Source: Parerythrobacter sp. (GTDB lineage: Bacteria; Pseudomonadota; Alphaproteobacteria; Sphingomonadales; Sphingomonadaceae). Taken from it: a stretch of 64,000 nucleotides of DNA. The stretch lies in assembly GCA_028289565.1 (NCBI GenBank), contig JANQPE010000053.1, forward strand, positions 55,219-119,218. The letters are read 5' to 3'. Positions within the stretch are counted from its first letter, which is position 1. Each line of letters starts with the position of its first letter. Shown here in pieces: positions 17,833-27,641 of this stretch. The notes under the pieces are model-generated. The model did not search any database, was not told where the DNA came from, and saw nothing but the letters and a program-made list of their open reading frames with translations. A program made the position numbers and the translations under genes.

Positions 17833-18509
17833 TGACGAAGCGCGCGTTAATCCTGAGCGGTGGTTACTCGCATCCCTTCAGTGAAAGCTCCCCGGCACTG
17901 GCCGGTCTGCTCGCGGCAGGAGGATATTACCCCAGCATCGAGGAGGATATCGACGATGCCATGGCGGTTCTGGCCGACCGCCCTGATCTAGTGGCAGTCA
18001 ATTCGTTGCGATGGAGCATGACTCAGCACGAGAAATACGCCGCCGACCGCGCGCAATACGCCTATGACTTGCCAGATACTCACATGGAGGCGCTGGCGGA
18101 CTATGTCGCACGCGGCGGACGGCTATTCGTATTGCACGTTTCGACCATTTGCTTCGACACTCAGCCTCGCTGGCACGAGGTGATGGGCGGCGGCTGGTCA
18201 TGGGGGCGCTCGCACCACCCACCAATGGGGCGGATCGAAGTGAAGCTTACCAAGGAAGGTGCGGCAATAACGACCGGCCCCGCGTGTTTCGAACTGCTTG
18301 ACGAGGCCTATCACAATCTCGATCCCACACCCGACTGCACGATAATTGCGACATCGGAGATCGAAGAGGGACCGCAGCCGGTTGCCTGGGTAAGGCAATA
18401 TGGCGAGGGGCGGGTTGCGGTGGATGCGCTGGGTCATGACGCGCGTTCGATCACAGCATCCGGGCATCGCGAAATGATCGCCGCGCAATTGGCCTGGCTG
18501 GCAAGCTAG
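17832..18509 (+). CDS. ThuA-like domain protein
   Basis: GTG start overlapping TAG; ILSGGYSHPFSESSPALAGLL... GGRLFVLHVSTICFD...WGRSHHPPMGRIEV; class I amidotransferase-like ThuA fold. Confidence 0.7.
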   Translation: MTKRALILSGGYSHPFSESSPALAGLLAAGGYYPSIEEDIDDAMAVLADRPDLVAVNSLRWSMTQHEKYAADRAQYAYDLPDTHMEALADYVARGGRLFVLHVSTICFDTQPRWHEVMGGGWSWGRSHHPPMGRIEVKLTKEGAAITTGPACFELLDEAYHNLDPTPDCTIIATSEIEEGPQPVAWVRQYGEGRVAVDALGHDARSITASGHREMIAAQLAWLAS

Positions 18510-18511
18510 AC

Positions 18512-19246
18512 ATGCTCGAAGGCATGACCATGCTTGTTAACGGTTGTACCAGCGGTATTGGCGCGGCAGCGTTTCGTCTCGCCGCCCTGCGCGGTGCAAA
18601 GGTTATCGGCACCGGCCGCCGCCGCGAGAAAGGTGAGGCTCTGGCCAGGGAGTACGATGCGCGTTTCGTCTCGCTCGACTTGACCGATGATGATGCGCTG
18701 GAAGCATTTTTTGCCGACCTAGCCTGCGAGGGGACCTATCTGGACGGGGCAGTCAACAATGCCGCGATAACACAAGATGCCATGCCACTTGATCGCATGG
18801 AACCGGCTGTTTTCGACCGGTTGATAGCGGTCAACCTGCGTGCAACCTTTCGCTGCCTACAGTTTGAAATGGCCGTCATGCGCAAGCGCGGTGGATCGAT
18901 CGTCAATGTCGGCTCGATTGCGGGTAAGCGCGGATTCAAGGGTCTGGCCGGATATACCGCCAGCAAGCATGCGGTGATCGGATTGACCCGCGCCGCCGCA
19001 CTCGATGGAGCGGAGGATAATATTCGGGTAAACGCCGTGCTGCCGGGTACGACGCGCACCGAAATGTTCGAAAAGCAAATGCAGACCCGTCCGGGCGGAG
19101 AGGCCGCGACCGTTGCAGGCATTCCCCTGGGCAGAACGGCAGCGCCGGATGAGATTGCCGAAACTGTCATCTGGTTGCTGGACGAGGCGGCCGGCTTCGT
19201 AACCGGCGAAGCATTGACCGTCGATGGCGGACGAACCGTAGCGTAG
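18512..19246 (+). CDS. SDR family oxidoreductase
   Basis: VNGCTSGIGAAAFRLA, NNAA, YTASKHAVIG, GEALTVDGG. Confidence 0.9.
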   Translation: MLEGMTMLVNGCTSGIGAAAFRLAALRGAKVIGTGRRREKGEALAREYDARFVSLDLTDDDALEAFFADLACEGTYLDGAVNNAAITQDAMPLDRMEPAVFDRLIAVNLRATFRCLQFEMAVMRKRGGSIVNVGSIAGKRGFKGLAGYTASKHAVIGLTRAAALDGAEDNIRVNAVLPGTTRTEMFEKQMQTRPGGEAATVAGIPLGRTAAPDEIAETVIWLLDEAAGFVTGEALTVDGGRTVA

Positions 19247-19256
19247 GGGTATCGAT

Positions 19257-20018
19257 ATGCGATCTATCGAAGGTCAAAGTGTGCTCATCACCGGGGGTGG
19301 TTCGGGGCTTGGCGAAGCAACGGCGCGCTACCTCGCCGAACGGGGTGCCAAGGTCACCATAACTGGACGGCGAGCAGTTCGCATAGCTGAGAAGGCGAAA
19401 GAGATTGGCTGTCGCGGTATCGCAGGAGATGTGACCAACGTGGATGACCGCTCGGCAATGGTTGACGCGGCGGTCGAATATGCGGGCGGGCGGCTCGATT
19501 GCCTGTTCAACAATGCCGGCAACATGGTGCGCGGACCGGTCGAGCAATTGGAAGAACACGACCTGCTCGATATTTTCCATGCCAATGTCGTTGGCGCGAT
19601 GATGCTAACGGGACTCGCATCGCCGCATCTTGCCCAAACCGAGGGGTTGGTCCTGTTCGTCGGTTCGGTTCATACTCAGCGTGCCTTTCCCGGCGCATCG
19701 CCTTATGCCGCAACCAAGGCCGCGGTAGAGGCACTCGCCAAGGTTTATGCCGCTGAGCTTGGTGATCGCGGCATTCGTGTGAATTGCATCATCCCGGGCA
19801 GCGTTCTAACCGAAATCAATGTGCGCGCCGGGCTGGTTTCTGAAGAAGAAGCCAGATCGCGCTATGAGACGCTCAACACAATCCAGACAATCGACCGGCT
19901 AGGCCGGGGCGAGGATATCGCGCAGGCGGTTGCGTATTTCATGGAGGCCGATTTCACGACCGGTACCACACTGACCGTGGATGGCGGTATGGGCCTTGGT
20001 GTGACGCGCGAGGTTTAA
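19257..20018 (+). CDS. SDR family oxidoreductase
   Basis: ITGGGSGLGEATARYLAERGA, NNAGN, YAATKAAVEALAK. Confidence 0.9.
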   Translation: MRSIEGQSVLITGGGSGLGEATARYLAERGAKVTITGRRAVRIAEKAKEIGCRGIAGDVTNVDDRSAMVDAAVEYAGGRLDCLFNNAGNMVRGPVEQLEEHDLLDIFHANVVGAMMLTGLASPHLAQTEGLVLFVGSVHTQRAFPGASPYAATKAAVEALAKVYAAELGDRGIRVNCIIPGSVLTEINVRAGLVSEEEARSRYETLNTIQTIDRLGRGEDIAQAVAYFMEADFTTGTTLTVDGGMGLGVTREV

Positions 20019-21004
20019 CCCCGCAGCAATCTCCTGGCATTGTCGGCCAGTGGTGCATCGATAGTGGGCATGCGGAACTTTTCGGGTGCGTCCCAACCGG
20101 CGAAATTGGTGCCGTAGACCAATCGATCCGTCCCGACTCGTTCAACCAGTAGCTCGACCGCGCGATCATCATGCATGTGTATATCGTACCACAGCCGTCC
20201 GAGCTGTTCGGCGAAAGCGCCGTCCGGCTTCAGGTGCTCGGGTACCCAGATGCGTTTGTGTGCTGCATGTTCGAGCCGGCCCCAGACCAACGCAATTGCT
20301 CCACCGCCATGACTGATGCAGATATCGAGCGCGGGATGACGGTGGAGGACGCCGCCGAACAACAGCGTCGCTACCGCGATCGATTCCTGCATGGTGAAAC
20401 CCAGCATGATGTCCAGCTCGTACTTTGACAAAGCCGGATTCGCTGCCGGTCCATCAATCCCGGCTGGCGCAGGATGAATGAAGAGCGGCACGTCGAGTTC
20501 ACAAATCGCTTCGTAAAAGGGATCCATGCACGGATCGTCGAGTCCGTGGGGCATGTCGGTACCGATATAGGCTGCTTTGAGTCCCAATTCGGTTACGGCT
20601 CGGCGTAGTTCGGCAATCGCTGCGGGAATGTCCTGCATCGGTAGGGCGGTTGCGCCGCCCAAGCGGTCGGGATAGCGTGCGATCATAGCCGACAGCGCGT
20701 CATTGTGACGGCAACAGAAAGCGACGGCGCCTTCTGTCGGAATAAAGTGAAAATAGGTCAACGGATTGGGCGAAAGTAACTGCCAGTCGATCCCGATGCG
20801 GTCCATGGCTGCGATCCGCACATCTGGATCCATGAAGGCGCTGCCACGGTACTGGACGCCGCGCAATTCGTAGCTCCCGATGCGAAAGACCGGGATGCCA
20901 TCTTCCTCGGTCAGTTCGGGGCCGTATCCGCCTGTTGCCCCAAAGGTTTCCTCCAGCACGACGTGGGCGTGGATATCGGCGACCCTGGCGTTGGCGAGGC
21001 TCAT
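20015..21004 (-). CDS. ACMSD-like amidohydrolase (amidohydrolase_2 family)
   Basis: VADIHAHVV, PLFIHPAPAG, DICISHGGGAI, VYGTNFAGWD. Confidence 0.85.
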   Translation of the reverse strand: MSLANARVADIHAHVVLEETFGATGGYGPELTEEDGIPVFRIGSYELRGVQYRGSAFMDPDVRIAAMDRIGIDWQLLSPNPLTYFHFIPTEGAVAFCCRHNDALSAMIARYPDRLGGATALPMQDIPAAIAELRRAVTELGLKAAYIGTDMPHGLDDPCMDPFYEAICELDVPLFIHPAPAGIDGPAANPALSKYELDIMLGFTMQESIAVATLLFGGVLHRHPALDICISHGGGAIALVWGRLEHAAHKRIWVPEHLKPDGAFAEQLGRLWYDIHMHDDRAVELLVERVGTDRLVYGTNFAGWDAPEKFRMPTIDAPLADNARRLLRG

Positions 21005-21777
21005 CCATACCCCCGTGTTGCGCCGCCATCGGCTGCAATGGCGGTTCCGGTGATATAGCCTGCCGCCTCGGAACCGAGGAAGACAGTGAGATTGGCGATT
21101 TCCGCCGCTTCACCCACTCGGCGCAGGGGGATATCCTGCACCAGCGTCGCCTCGATCTCCGCCGTGCTGCTGCCGGTTTTGGCGGATTGCCGGGCCAACA
21201 GCTTTTCGACCCGCGCGGTGCGGGTCCAGCCGGGGCATACGGTGTTGACGGTGATCCCGTCGGGTCCGACCTGATTGGCCAGCGTCTTCGCCCAGCCAAG
21301 CACCGCCATGCGGATGCTGTTTGACAGAGTGAGATTGTCCACCGGCTGCTTCACGCCGAAGCTGGAGATGTTGACGATCCGCCCCCAGCCGCGGGATTGC
21401 ATTCCCGGCAGCACCATGCGCGTGGTGCGGATCGCGGACATCAAGGTCAGCTCGACCGCCGCTGCCCAGTCGGCATCGCCCAGATCGGCAAAGGCTCCGG
21501 GTGGCGGTCCGCCGGCATTGTTGACCAGGATATCAATCGCACCGAATTGCTCCTGAATCGCCTTGACGAAGGCATTGATGTCGCCTTCGTTCGTCACGTC
21601 GGCGGTCATCGCCAGGCAGCCAGGCATACTCGCGGCAGCCTCGTCGAGAGGCCCCTGCGAGCGTGCGCAGATCGCGACATTGGCCCCGGCCTTATGGAAG
21701 CCCTGCGCCGAGGCCAGCCCAATGCCCTGGCTTCCAGCCATGACGAGCGCTGTGCGACCCTCAAGTCCAAGCTTCAT
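21001..21777 (-). CDS. SDR family oxidoreductase
   Basis: VMAGSQGIGLASAQGF, NNAGG, ITGTAIAADGG; ATGA overlap with the amidohydrolase. Confidence 0.9.
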   Translation of the reverse strand: MKLGLEGRTALVMAGSQGIGLASAQGFHKAGANVAICARSQGPLDEAAASMPGCLAMTADVTNEGDINAFVKAIQEQFGAIDILVNNAGGPPPGAFADLGDADWAAAVELTLMSAIRTTRMVLPGMQSRGWGRIVNISSFGVKQPVDNLTLSNSIRMAVLGWAKTLANQVGPDGITVNTVCPGWTRTARVEKLLARQSAKTGSSTAEIEATLVQDIPLRRVGEAAEIANLTVFLGSEAAGYITGTAIAADGGATRGYG

Positions 21778-21792
21778 TCGCCCAATACTCCC

Positions 21793-22170
21793 CTAAGCCA
21801 TCTGCGCACGATACATCGCCAGATCGAAATAATCGCGCCATTCGCGAATCAGCCCGCCCGATACGCGAAAGATTCCCATCAAAGGCAGCGCGATGGTCTT
21901 GCCGCCGACCACCATGCGATCGATCCGCTCTGTCAGTACATGCGCTCCGTTCACCGCGATATGCAACAGGTCCCACACGCTTTCCTCGAACGGGCCTGCC
22001 GTGCGTAGATAGGTCTCGACCGCTGCTTTCCCCTCCAGTCGGTCCATCGGGATGTTGTGATAGATGATATCCTTGCCCAGCAGTGCGCAGACCCGGTCGA
22101 GATCCGGCCCATGCCATGCCTCGACGAAATTGCGGACTACCGTTTCCGGGGCTGATTCGACGTCTGTCAC
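21793..22170 (-). CDS. Limonene-1,2-epoxide hydrolase-like / SnoaL-fold protein
   Basis: ORF track extends to 22695 but GTG at 22170 gives VTDVESAPETVVRNFVEAWHGPDLDRVCALLGKDIIYHNIPMDRLEGKAAVETYL...TERIDRM. Confidence 0.75.
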   Translation of the reverse strand: MTDVESAPETVVRNFVEAWHGPDLDRVCALLGKDIIYHNIPMDRLEGKAAVETYLRTAGPFEESVWDLLHIAVNGAHVLTERIDRMVVGGKTIALPLMGIFRVSGGLIREWRDYFDLAMYRAQMA

Positions 22171-22231
22171 TCCTGCGCGTTTCCTTTTTCTGTGGTTGGT
22201 AACCTTGACATCAAATTGCCTCGGCGTGAAG

Positions 22232-22245
22232 TATCGATTTCGATA
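22232..22245. promoter_or_regulatory. Palindrome TATCGA-TT-TCGATA (site 2)
   Basis: Direct inspection; between divergent starts 22170(-) and 22264(+). Confidence 0.8.
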
Positions 22246-22263
22246 TATAGTTGGAGGCGTCTC

Positions 22264-22800
22264 TTGCGACCATTGTCCAGTACACCGGAACGTCAGCACT
22301 TCGTGCAAATTGCCTATCACGTCGCCGATCTGGACGAGGCGATTGAACGGTTCGCCCGGTTGATGGGGACGGGTCCTTTTCTGGTGCGGCGGCATATTGG
22401 TCTCGATCCGGTGACCTATCGAGGCGAAGCCAGCGCGCTCGATATCAGCGCGGCTCATGCCCAGGCAGGGCCGGTGCAAATCGAGCTGGTGACGCAGCAT
22501 TGCGATCGCCCTTCCGCTTTCCGCGACATGTATCGCGCGGACCAGGAAGGCATGCACCATGTTGCACTGTTTCCCGAGGATTACGACACAATGGTCGCGC
22601 ATTATCGGCAACTCGGCTTTCCCGTCGCGACCGAGCTTGTCACTGGGGAAGGACGCGGTGCGGCCTATGTCGATACCCGCGTGGTACTGGGCCATATGAT
22701 CGAGGTCTACCGCGTCAATGACAGCCTATACGAATTCTACGACGCGGTCGCTGCAGCGGCGCAGGGCTGGGATGGACGTGAATGCGCGATCGAAATGTAA
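22264..22800 (+). CDS. VOC (glyoxalase/bleomycin resistance) family protein
   Basis: Likely TTG start with GGAGG upstream; HFVQIAYHVADLDEAIERFARLMGTGPF, MHHVALFPED. Confidence 0.8.
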   Translation: MRPLSSTPERQHFVQIAYHVADLDEAIERFARLMGTGPFLVRRHIGLDPVTYRGEASALDISAAHAQAGPVQIELVTQHCDRPSAFRDMYRADQEGMHHVALFPEDYDTMVAHYRQLGFPVATELVTGEGRGAAYVDTRVVLGHMIEVYRVNDSLYEFYDAVAAAAQGWDGRECAIEM

Positions 22801-22804
22801 AGGA

Positions 22805-23590
22805 ATGGCAATGACCGAAACCGAGATTGCCCGGACAGTGTTCGAAGCCTGGAGAGATCGCCGCGCGACCAACGCTCTTTCGCAACTCGCCACTTCGCGC
22901 GATGCCGAGACGGGGTACGCGATCCAGCGGGAGCTTAACCGACTGTTCGCCGATGCGCAGCGTAAGCGGATCGGATGGAAGCTGGGCCTGACTTCACAGC
23001 CCGCGCTTGATCTATTCGGTGCGCAAGAGCCGATGGTGGGTGTGATCTATGCCGACAGTATACTGGAAGATGGCGCACGCCTTGGCCCGGATCAGACGAT
23101 CAGTCCGCGAATCGAAGGCGAGATGCTGCTCGAAATCGCAGCGATGCCCCCGCCTGATGCGGATGATGCAGCGCTTGTCGCCTCACTCGCTTCGGTCAGT
23201 GCCGCGTTCGAAATCGCCGATTCACGGCTTGAGGGGTGGCCGAGCGCGATCGGCGGTGCAATTGCCGACAATGCCTGCTGCGGCTGGCTGATGCGTGCTC
23301 CGCAAGTGGTGGCGCCCGACAGGGTCGATTTCGAAGGTACGGCGATGTCGATCGCCCGCAATGGCGAGGTGATCGTACATGGCCAGGCCTCTGCCTGCCT
23401 TGGCAGTGTACTGGAGACCTATCGCTGGTTCATTGCCGATTCACATCGCCGCGGGCGCACTTTGCGCACCGGAGAAATCGTCCTGACCGGCGCGATGGGG
23501 CCGGCGCTTCCGATGGAAGCGGATGGCGTCTACACGCTCGATTGCGGCAAGCTCGGCGAAGTGCGGCTGCCATACCGTGAGGCGCCATGA
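22805..23590 (+). CDS. 2-keto-4-pentenoate hydratase / fumarylacetoacetase-like protein
   Basis: ATG at 22805 (MAMTETEIARTVFEAW); RIGWKLGLTSQPALDLFG, SPRIEGEMLLEIA, FEIADSRL. Confidence 0.85.
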   Translation: MAMTETEIARTVFEAWRDRRATNALSQLATSRDAETGYAIQRELNRLFADAQRKRIGWKLGLTSQPALDLFGAQEPMVGVIYADSILEDGARLGPDQTISPRIEGEMLLEIAAMPPPDADDAALVASLASVSAAFEIADSRLEGWPSAIGGAIADNACCGWLMRAPQVVAPDRVDFEGTAMSIARNGEVIVHGQASACLGSVLETYRWFIADSHRRGRTLRTGEIVLTGAMGPALPMEADGVYTLDCGKLGEVRLPYREAP

Positions 23591-24804
23591 ACTCTCGCGC
23601 CGGTTGGGGGGAATTGCGCCACGGTTGGTCGCTGCTGGTAGCCTGTGCGGTGGGTGTGGGGCTGAGCGCGATCGCGCTGCCATTTTACGCGATCGGGCCG
23701 CTGACCCGGCCGATCGAGGCTGATCTGGGCTGGTCGCGGGCCGATATCCAGCTCGCAATTCTGTTCAGTTCGGGTCTCGGGGCCCTGACCGCTCCGGTCA
23801 CCGGCTGGATGATCGACCGTTTCGGCCCGCGTCTCGTCGCGCTGCCGTCGATCCTCGGCGTTTCGCTGGGCCTGCTGATCGCCGCTAGCGCGACATCGCT
23901 AACGGTCTTCTATGCCGGTTTCGCGATCAGCGCGGTGCTGGGTGCCGGTACCAATCCCGTGTTGTGGTCGCGAGTCGTTTCAGGTGCCTTCAACAAGGCA
24001 CGCGGCGCCGCGTTGGGCCTGGCACTGGCGGGTACAGCGCTGGTTGCCTTGCTCTTACCCAGCTTTATTGTCGCATTGTCGGATCTTTACGGATGGCGTG
24101 ACGCGCTGCGCGGAGTAGCTCTGCTGCCGATTATTCTCGCTCTGCCGCTGGTCTTTGCCTGGCTGCGGCCTGATCGGCTGCGCGCCGCGGATCGGGCCGC
24201 AGCCACCTCGCTCGTCGGTGTCACCGTATCGCAGGCGCTGCACGAATATCGCTTCTGGGTACTCTCGGGCTCGATCCTGCTTGGCTATCTGGCGATATCG
24301 GGCACGCTGGCGAATCTCGTTCCGGCACTGGTCGATCGCGGTATTGAAGCACAGGCAGCAGCAGCCTTTGCGGGGGCGGTCGGCCTCACGATGATCCCGG
24401 GACGGGTCGTGGTGGGGTTTGTCGTCGATCGGGTGTGGGCACCGGCGGTTGCGATGATCGTCCTGCTGCTCCCGGCAATTGCCTGCCTCGTGCTGCGCGA
24501 CGCTGGCAATCCCGCGCTGATTCTCGTCTGCTGCGCGATCCTTGGTCTGGCCGCGGGCGCCGAGCTTGACTTGCTGGCCTTCCTGACCGCGCGCTATTTC
24601 GGTCTGGCGCATTATGCGAAGATCTATGCGCTCGCCTATGCCGGGTTGGCGACCGGAAGCGCCACCGCGCCCTTTCTGTTTGCTTTCCTGCATGACCGTA
24701 CTGGCACTTACGATGCCAGCTTTACTTTGGCTGCCGCCTTCTTTGCTATCGCTGCATTGCTAATGCCTCTATTGGGAGGCTATCCCGATTTTGAAGAGCA
24801 CTAG
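23587..24804 (+). CDS. MFS transporter
   Basis: About 12 hydrophobic segments; GWMIDRFGPRLV loop; overlaps the hydratase stop. Confidence 0.85.
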   Translation: MNSRAGWGELRHGWSLLVACAVGVGLSAIALPFYAIGPLTRPIEADLGWSRADIQLAILFSSGLGALTAPVTGWMIDRFGPRLVALPSILGVSLGLLIAASATSLTVFYAGFAISAVLGAGTNPVLWSRVVSGAFNKARGAALGLALAGTALVALLLPSFIVALSDLYGWRDALRGVALLPIILALPLVFAWLRPDRLRAADRAAATSLVGVTVSQALHEYRFWVLSGSILLGYLAISGTLANLVPALVDRGIEAQAAAAFAGAVGLTMIPGRVVVGFVVDRVWAPAVAMIVLLLPAIACLVLRDAGNPALILVCCAILGLAAGAELDLLAFLTARYFGLAHYAKIYALAYAGLATGSATAPFLFAFLHDRTGTYDASFTLAAAFFAIAALLMPLLGGYPDFEEH

Positions 24805-24826
24805 AAATTTCCGGCAGGACAACCTT

Positions 24827-25297
24827 ATGAGCGAAACCACGACCGACTTTGCCCTGCCACCGCTGATGGAGCGCGTTTCATTCCTGACGCATCGGCTCAA
24901 CGCTCTGATGGCGCGCGCCTGCAACCCCTATTTCCAGGTTTGGAACGTCGATTTAGTGATGTCGCGCATGATGGTGGTGATGCTCGAAAGCGGGCCGCTT
25001 CCGGCAGGCGAAATCGTCAGGATCATGGCGCTTCCGCAATCGACCATCTCGCATCAGATCAAGCGGCTCGAGGCGCTGGGTTATGTCGAACGTGGCCAGG
25101 GTAAGAGGGATTCGCGTGTCCGCATCGTCTCACTGACTGAAGAAGGGCGCGCCGTCGCGCTCGAATCCAACAAGCTGAGCGAACAAGTCGCCAATGTTCT
25201 GATGGATTCGATCGGCGAGCAGGATATCGAGACTGTCCGCCTGGCGCTGAAACGCGCTGATACCGCCTTGCGGGACTTCAAGCCCGCCTGCGATTGA
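24827..25297 (+). CDS. MarR family transcriptional regulator
   Basis: ALPQSTISHQIKRLEALGYVERGQGKRDSRVRIVSLTEEGRAVAL winged-helix MarR signature. Confidence 0.9.
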   Translation: MSETTTDFALPPLMERVSFLTHRLNALMARACNPYFQVWNVDLVMSRMMVVMLESGPLPAGEIVRIMALPQSTISHQIKRLEALGYVERGQGKRDSRVRIVSLTEEGRAVALESNKLSEQVANVLMDSIGEQDIETVRLALKRADTALRDFKPACD

Positions 25298-26231
25298 ACT
25301 GCGCACCGATCACAGCGTTGTAGCGATCGACGATCTGCGCCAACGTGGAGAGCGCCAGCGTATCGGGATCACGCGATGACGGAATGAGTCCGATCGGTGC
25401 GGCGATTCGCGTGAACTGTGTTTCGTCGGCACCGATCTGGCGCAGCAGGTCGAGCCGACCGGCGTGCGTCACGCGGCTGCCCATTGCTCCAATGTAGAAG
25501 GCCGGCGATTCGAGCGCTTCAGCCATCAACCGGGTTTCCCAGTCATGATCGTGAAAGAAGAACGCAACTGCCGTCCATGAATCGAGAGCAATGCCTAGCG
25601 ATTTGCCGATATGTGAAAGCCGTCGCACTTCGACCGACATCCCCTTGAGCGCTGCCGCAATATCCTGGTCCGGAGTGGTGACTGCGCAGGCAATCCCGAG
25701 CGTACCGGCCTGCCGCACCAGCGCCTCGACCGTACCGCCATGGCCCGCGATGACCAGCCTGAGCGACGGGTGGTGCCGCACGAGAAAGTGGTCGTCTGCC
25801 CACCCTGTCTCGCCGACATCGAGCACGTCCGGTTCACCCTCGCGCGTTGGAAGGACGAGCACCGTAGGTTGGCGCGCTTCGAGTCCGCCGACCAGCTTGG
25901 TGATCGATTCCGCAGTGGAAAGTGGGGTAAACAGCAGATCGACCCGGCCGCCACAGGGCAGACGGATATCGATGATTGGCGTGCCTGCGCCATAGGCGAT
26001 CTGGTGCGGTATGCCCGCCGTTATGGCCTTCATGGCTTCAGCAGCAACGGCCTTCTCGATGCAGCCGCCCGAAAGCGATCCACGCACGCGCCCGTCCTCG
26101 ACCACCGCCATGTGCGCGCCGGGATTGCGGACCGAAGCGCCCGTCACGTCGGTGACGGTAACCAGACACGCCTGCTTGCCTTCGCTCAAGGCATCGCGGA
26201 GGAAGCTAAAAATGCGTGGTGAATCGAACAC
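25278..26231 (-). CDS. XdhC/CoxI family molybdoenzyme maturation protein
   Basis: VTVTDVTGASVRNPGAHMAV, GSLSGGCIEKAV, YIGAMGSRVTHAGRLDLL. Confidence 0.9.
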   Translation of the reverse strand: MFDSPRIFSFLRDALSEGKQACLVTVTDVTGASVRNPGAHMAVVEDGRVRGSLSGGCIEKAVAAEAMKAITAGIPHQIAYGAGTPIIDIRLPCGGRVDLLFTPLSTAESITKLVGGLEARQPTVLVLPTREGEPDVLDVGETGWADDHFLVRHHPSLRLVIAGHGGTVEALVRQAGTLGIACAVTTPDQDIAAALKGMSVEVRRLSHIGKSLGIALDSWTAVAFFFHDHDWETRLMAEALESPAFYIGAMGSRVTHAGRLDLLRQIGADETQFTRIAAPIGLIPSSRDPDTLALSTLAQIVDRYNAVIGAQFNRRRA

Positions 26232-26248
26232 GTGCGTCGCGATAGGGT

Positions 26249-26839
26249 CTATGACAGCCAGTAAATTGCTAGCAGAACAACGAGGAGCGTCAGGATCAGC
26301 AGCCAGATGCGATTCGTGCCACGTTGGGTGTCGGCAGCATTTTCGGATTCGGGAGCGGAATCGGGTGCGGGGTCCACGGGCATGGTTTCCCCGGTCTGTC
26401 CAGCGGCCAATGCAGCGGAGAATTTGCCGAAGAAGTCCTCCGCCATCGAGCGTGCGGTTCCTTCCACCAGGCGCGCGCCCATCTGCGCCAGCTTGCCGCC
26501 AATCTTGGCGTCGGCGACATAGGACAGCCGCGTCCCGCCATCAGCCTCTTGCAGCATCACATCTGCCGAACCCTTGGCGAAACCGGCGACGCCGCCTTGC
26601 CCTTCGAACAGCATGGTGCAGCGATGGGGAGCATCGACATCGGTTTGTATCAACGCACCATTGAAGCGCGCGCTGACCGGGCCGACTTTTGCCCTGACCG
26701 TACCTTCGAAACGATCGTCGGCAGTCTTTTCGAGCCGTTCGCATCCCTTGAGGCAGGATTTGAGCAGATCGGGCTCGTTGAGCGCTTCCCAGGCACGCTG
26801 CGGATCGCAGGGGAGGTGATGGGAGCCGTTGATTTCCAT
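26249..26839 (-). CDS. CoxG-like SRPBCC family protein with C-terminal TM anchor
   Basis: MEINGSHHLPCDPQRAWEALNEPDLLKSCLKGCERLE; C-terminal RIWLLILTLLVVLLAIYWLS. Confidence 0.85.
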   Translation of the reverse strand: MEINGSHHLPCDPQRAWEALNEPDLLKSCLKGCERLEKTADDRFEGTVRAKVGPVSARFNGALIQTDVDAPHRCTMLFEGQGGVAGFAKGSADVMLQEADGGTRLSYVADAKIGGKLAQMGARLVEGTARSMAEDFFGKFSAALAAGQTGETMPVDPAPDSAPESENAADTQRGTNRIWLLILTLLVVLLAIYWLS

Positions 26840-26855
26840 AAATATGCAGTCCTTG

Positions 26856-27641
26856 TCAGCCGATCCGCGCCAAGGCACGCTGCGCCATAACGCGTGTCAG
26901 GTGGATACGGTATTCGGTGCTGGCGTGAAGATCGCCGGTAAAGCGCCCTTCATCGAGCGGCGCGGCGGCGAGATCCTCGCCCCTGTCGACGGCCTGTTCG
27001 CCTTCCTGCCAGCGAAACACGCCGGTGCCACCGCCCGTCACTGCCAGCCGCGTTGCCCCGCCCAGCCTGGCAGCGAACACCGCGATCAGAGCGAAGCGTG
27101 AAGCGGGGTTGGGAAATTTCTCGTAATGAGCGTCATGGCAGGCGGCAAAACTGATCGCTGTGACGATCTCGCCCGGTTCGAGCGCGGTTTCGAACATGGC
27201 GGTGAAGAAATCCGCCGCCGGAACCGTACGTCGATCGGTGCGGACTTCGGCATCGAGCGCGAGGCAGGCACTGGGATAGCACGCCGCCGGATCGTTGTTG
27301 GCGACCGATCCGCCGATAGTGCCACGATGGCGGACCTGAGGATCGCCGATTTCGCCGGCCAGTGCGGCCAGCGCCGGGCAATGCTCGCGCACCTGTTCGT
27401 TCTGGGCGACTTCGGCATGGGTGGTCGCGCCACCGATCACGATCCGACCGCCTTCCATGTTTACGCCGCGCAACGCGTCAATGCGGGTCAGATCGACCAG
27501 CGCGCCGGGCATTGCCAGCCGCGCGCGCAGCACCGGCATCAGCGTCTGTCCGCCGGATAGCGGCTGCGCGTCTTCATTCTCGTCAATCAGCACCTTGGCT
27601 TCGTCGAGACTGGCGGGGCGGTGATAGGTGAAATCGTACAT
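26856..27641 (-). CDS. Molybdenum hydroxylase FAD-binding subunit (CoxM-like)
   Basis: MYDFTYHRPASLDEAKVLI, PLSGGQTLMPVLRARL, GTIGGSVANNDPAACYPSACLAL. Confidence 0.92.
   Translation of the reverse strand: MYDFTYHRPASLDEAKVLIDENEDAQPLSGGQTLMPVLRARLAMPGALVDLTRIDALRGVNMEGGRIVIGGATTHAEVAQNEQVREHCPALAALAGEIGDPQVRHRGTIGGSVANNDPAACYPSACLALDAEVRTDRRTVPAADFFTAMFETALEPGEIVTAISFAACHDAHYEKFPNPASRFALIAVFAARLGGATRLAVTGGGTGVFRWQEGEQAVDRGEDLAAAPLDEGRFTGDLHASTEYRIHLTRVMAQRALARIG

Noticed and set aside
19249-19258. TATCGATA between two SDR genes as a fifth operator
   Set aside because: Lacks the two-nucleotide spacer and second TCGATATA arm shared by the four operator sites.
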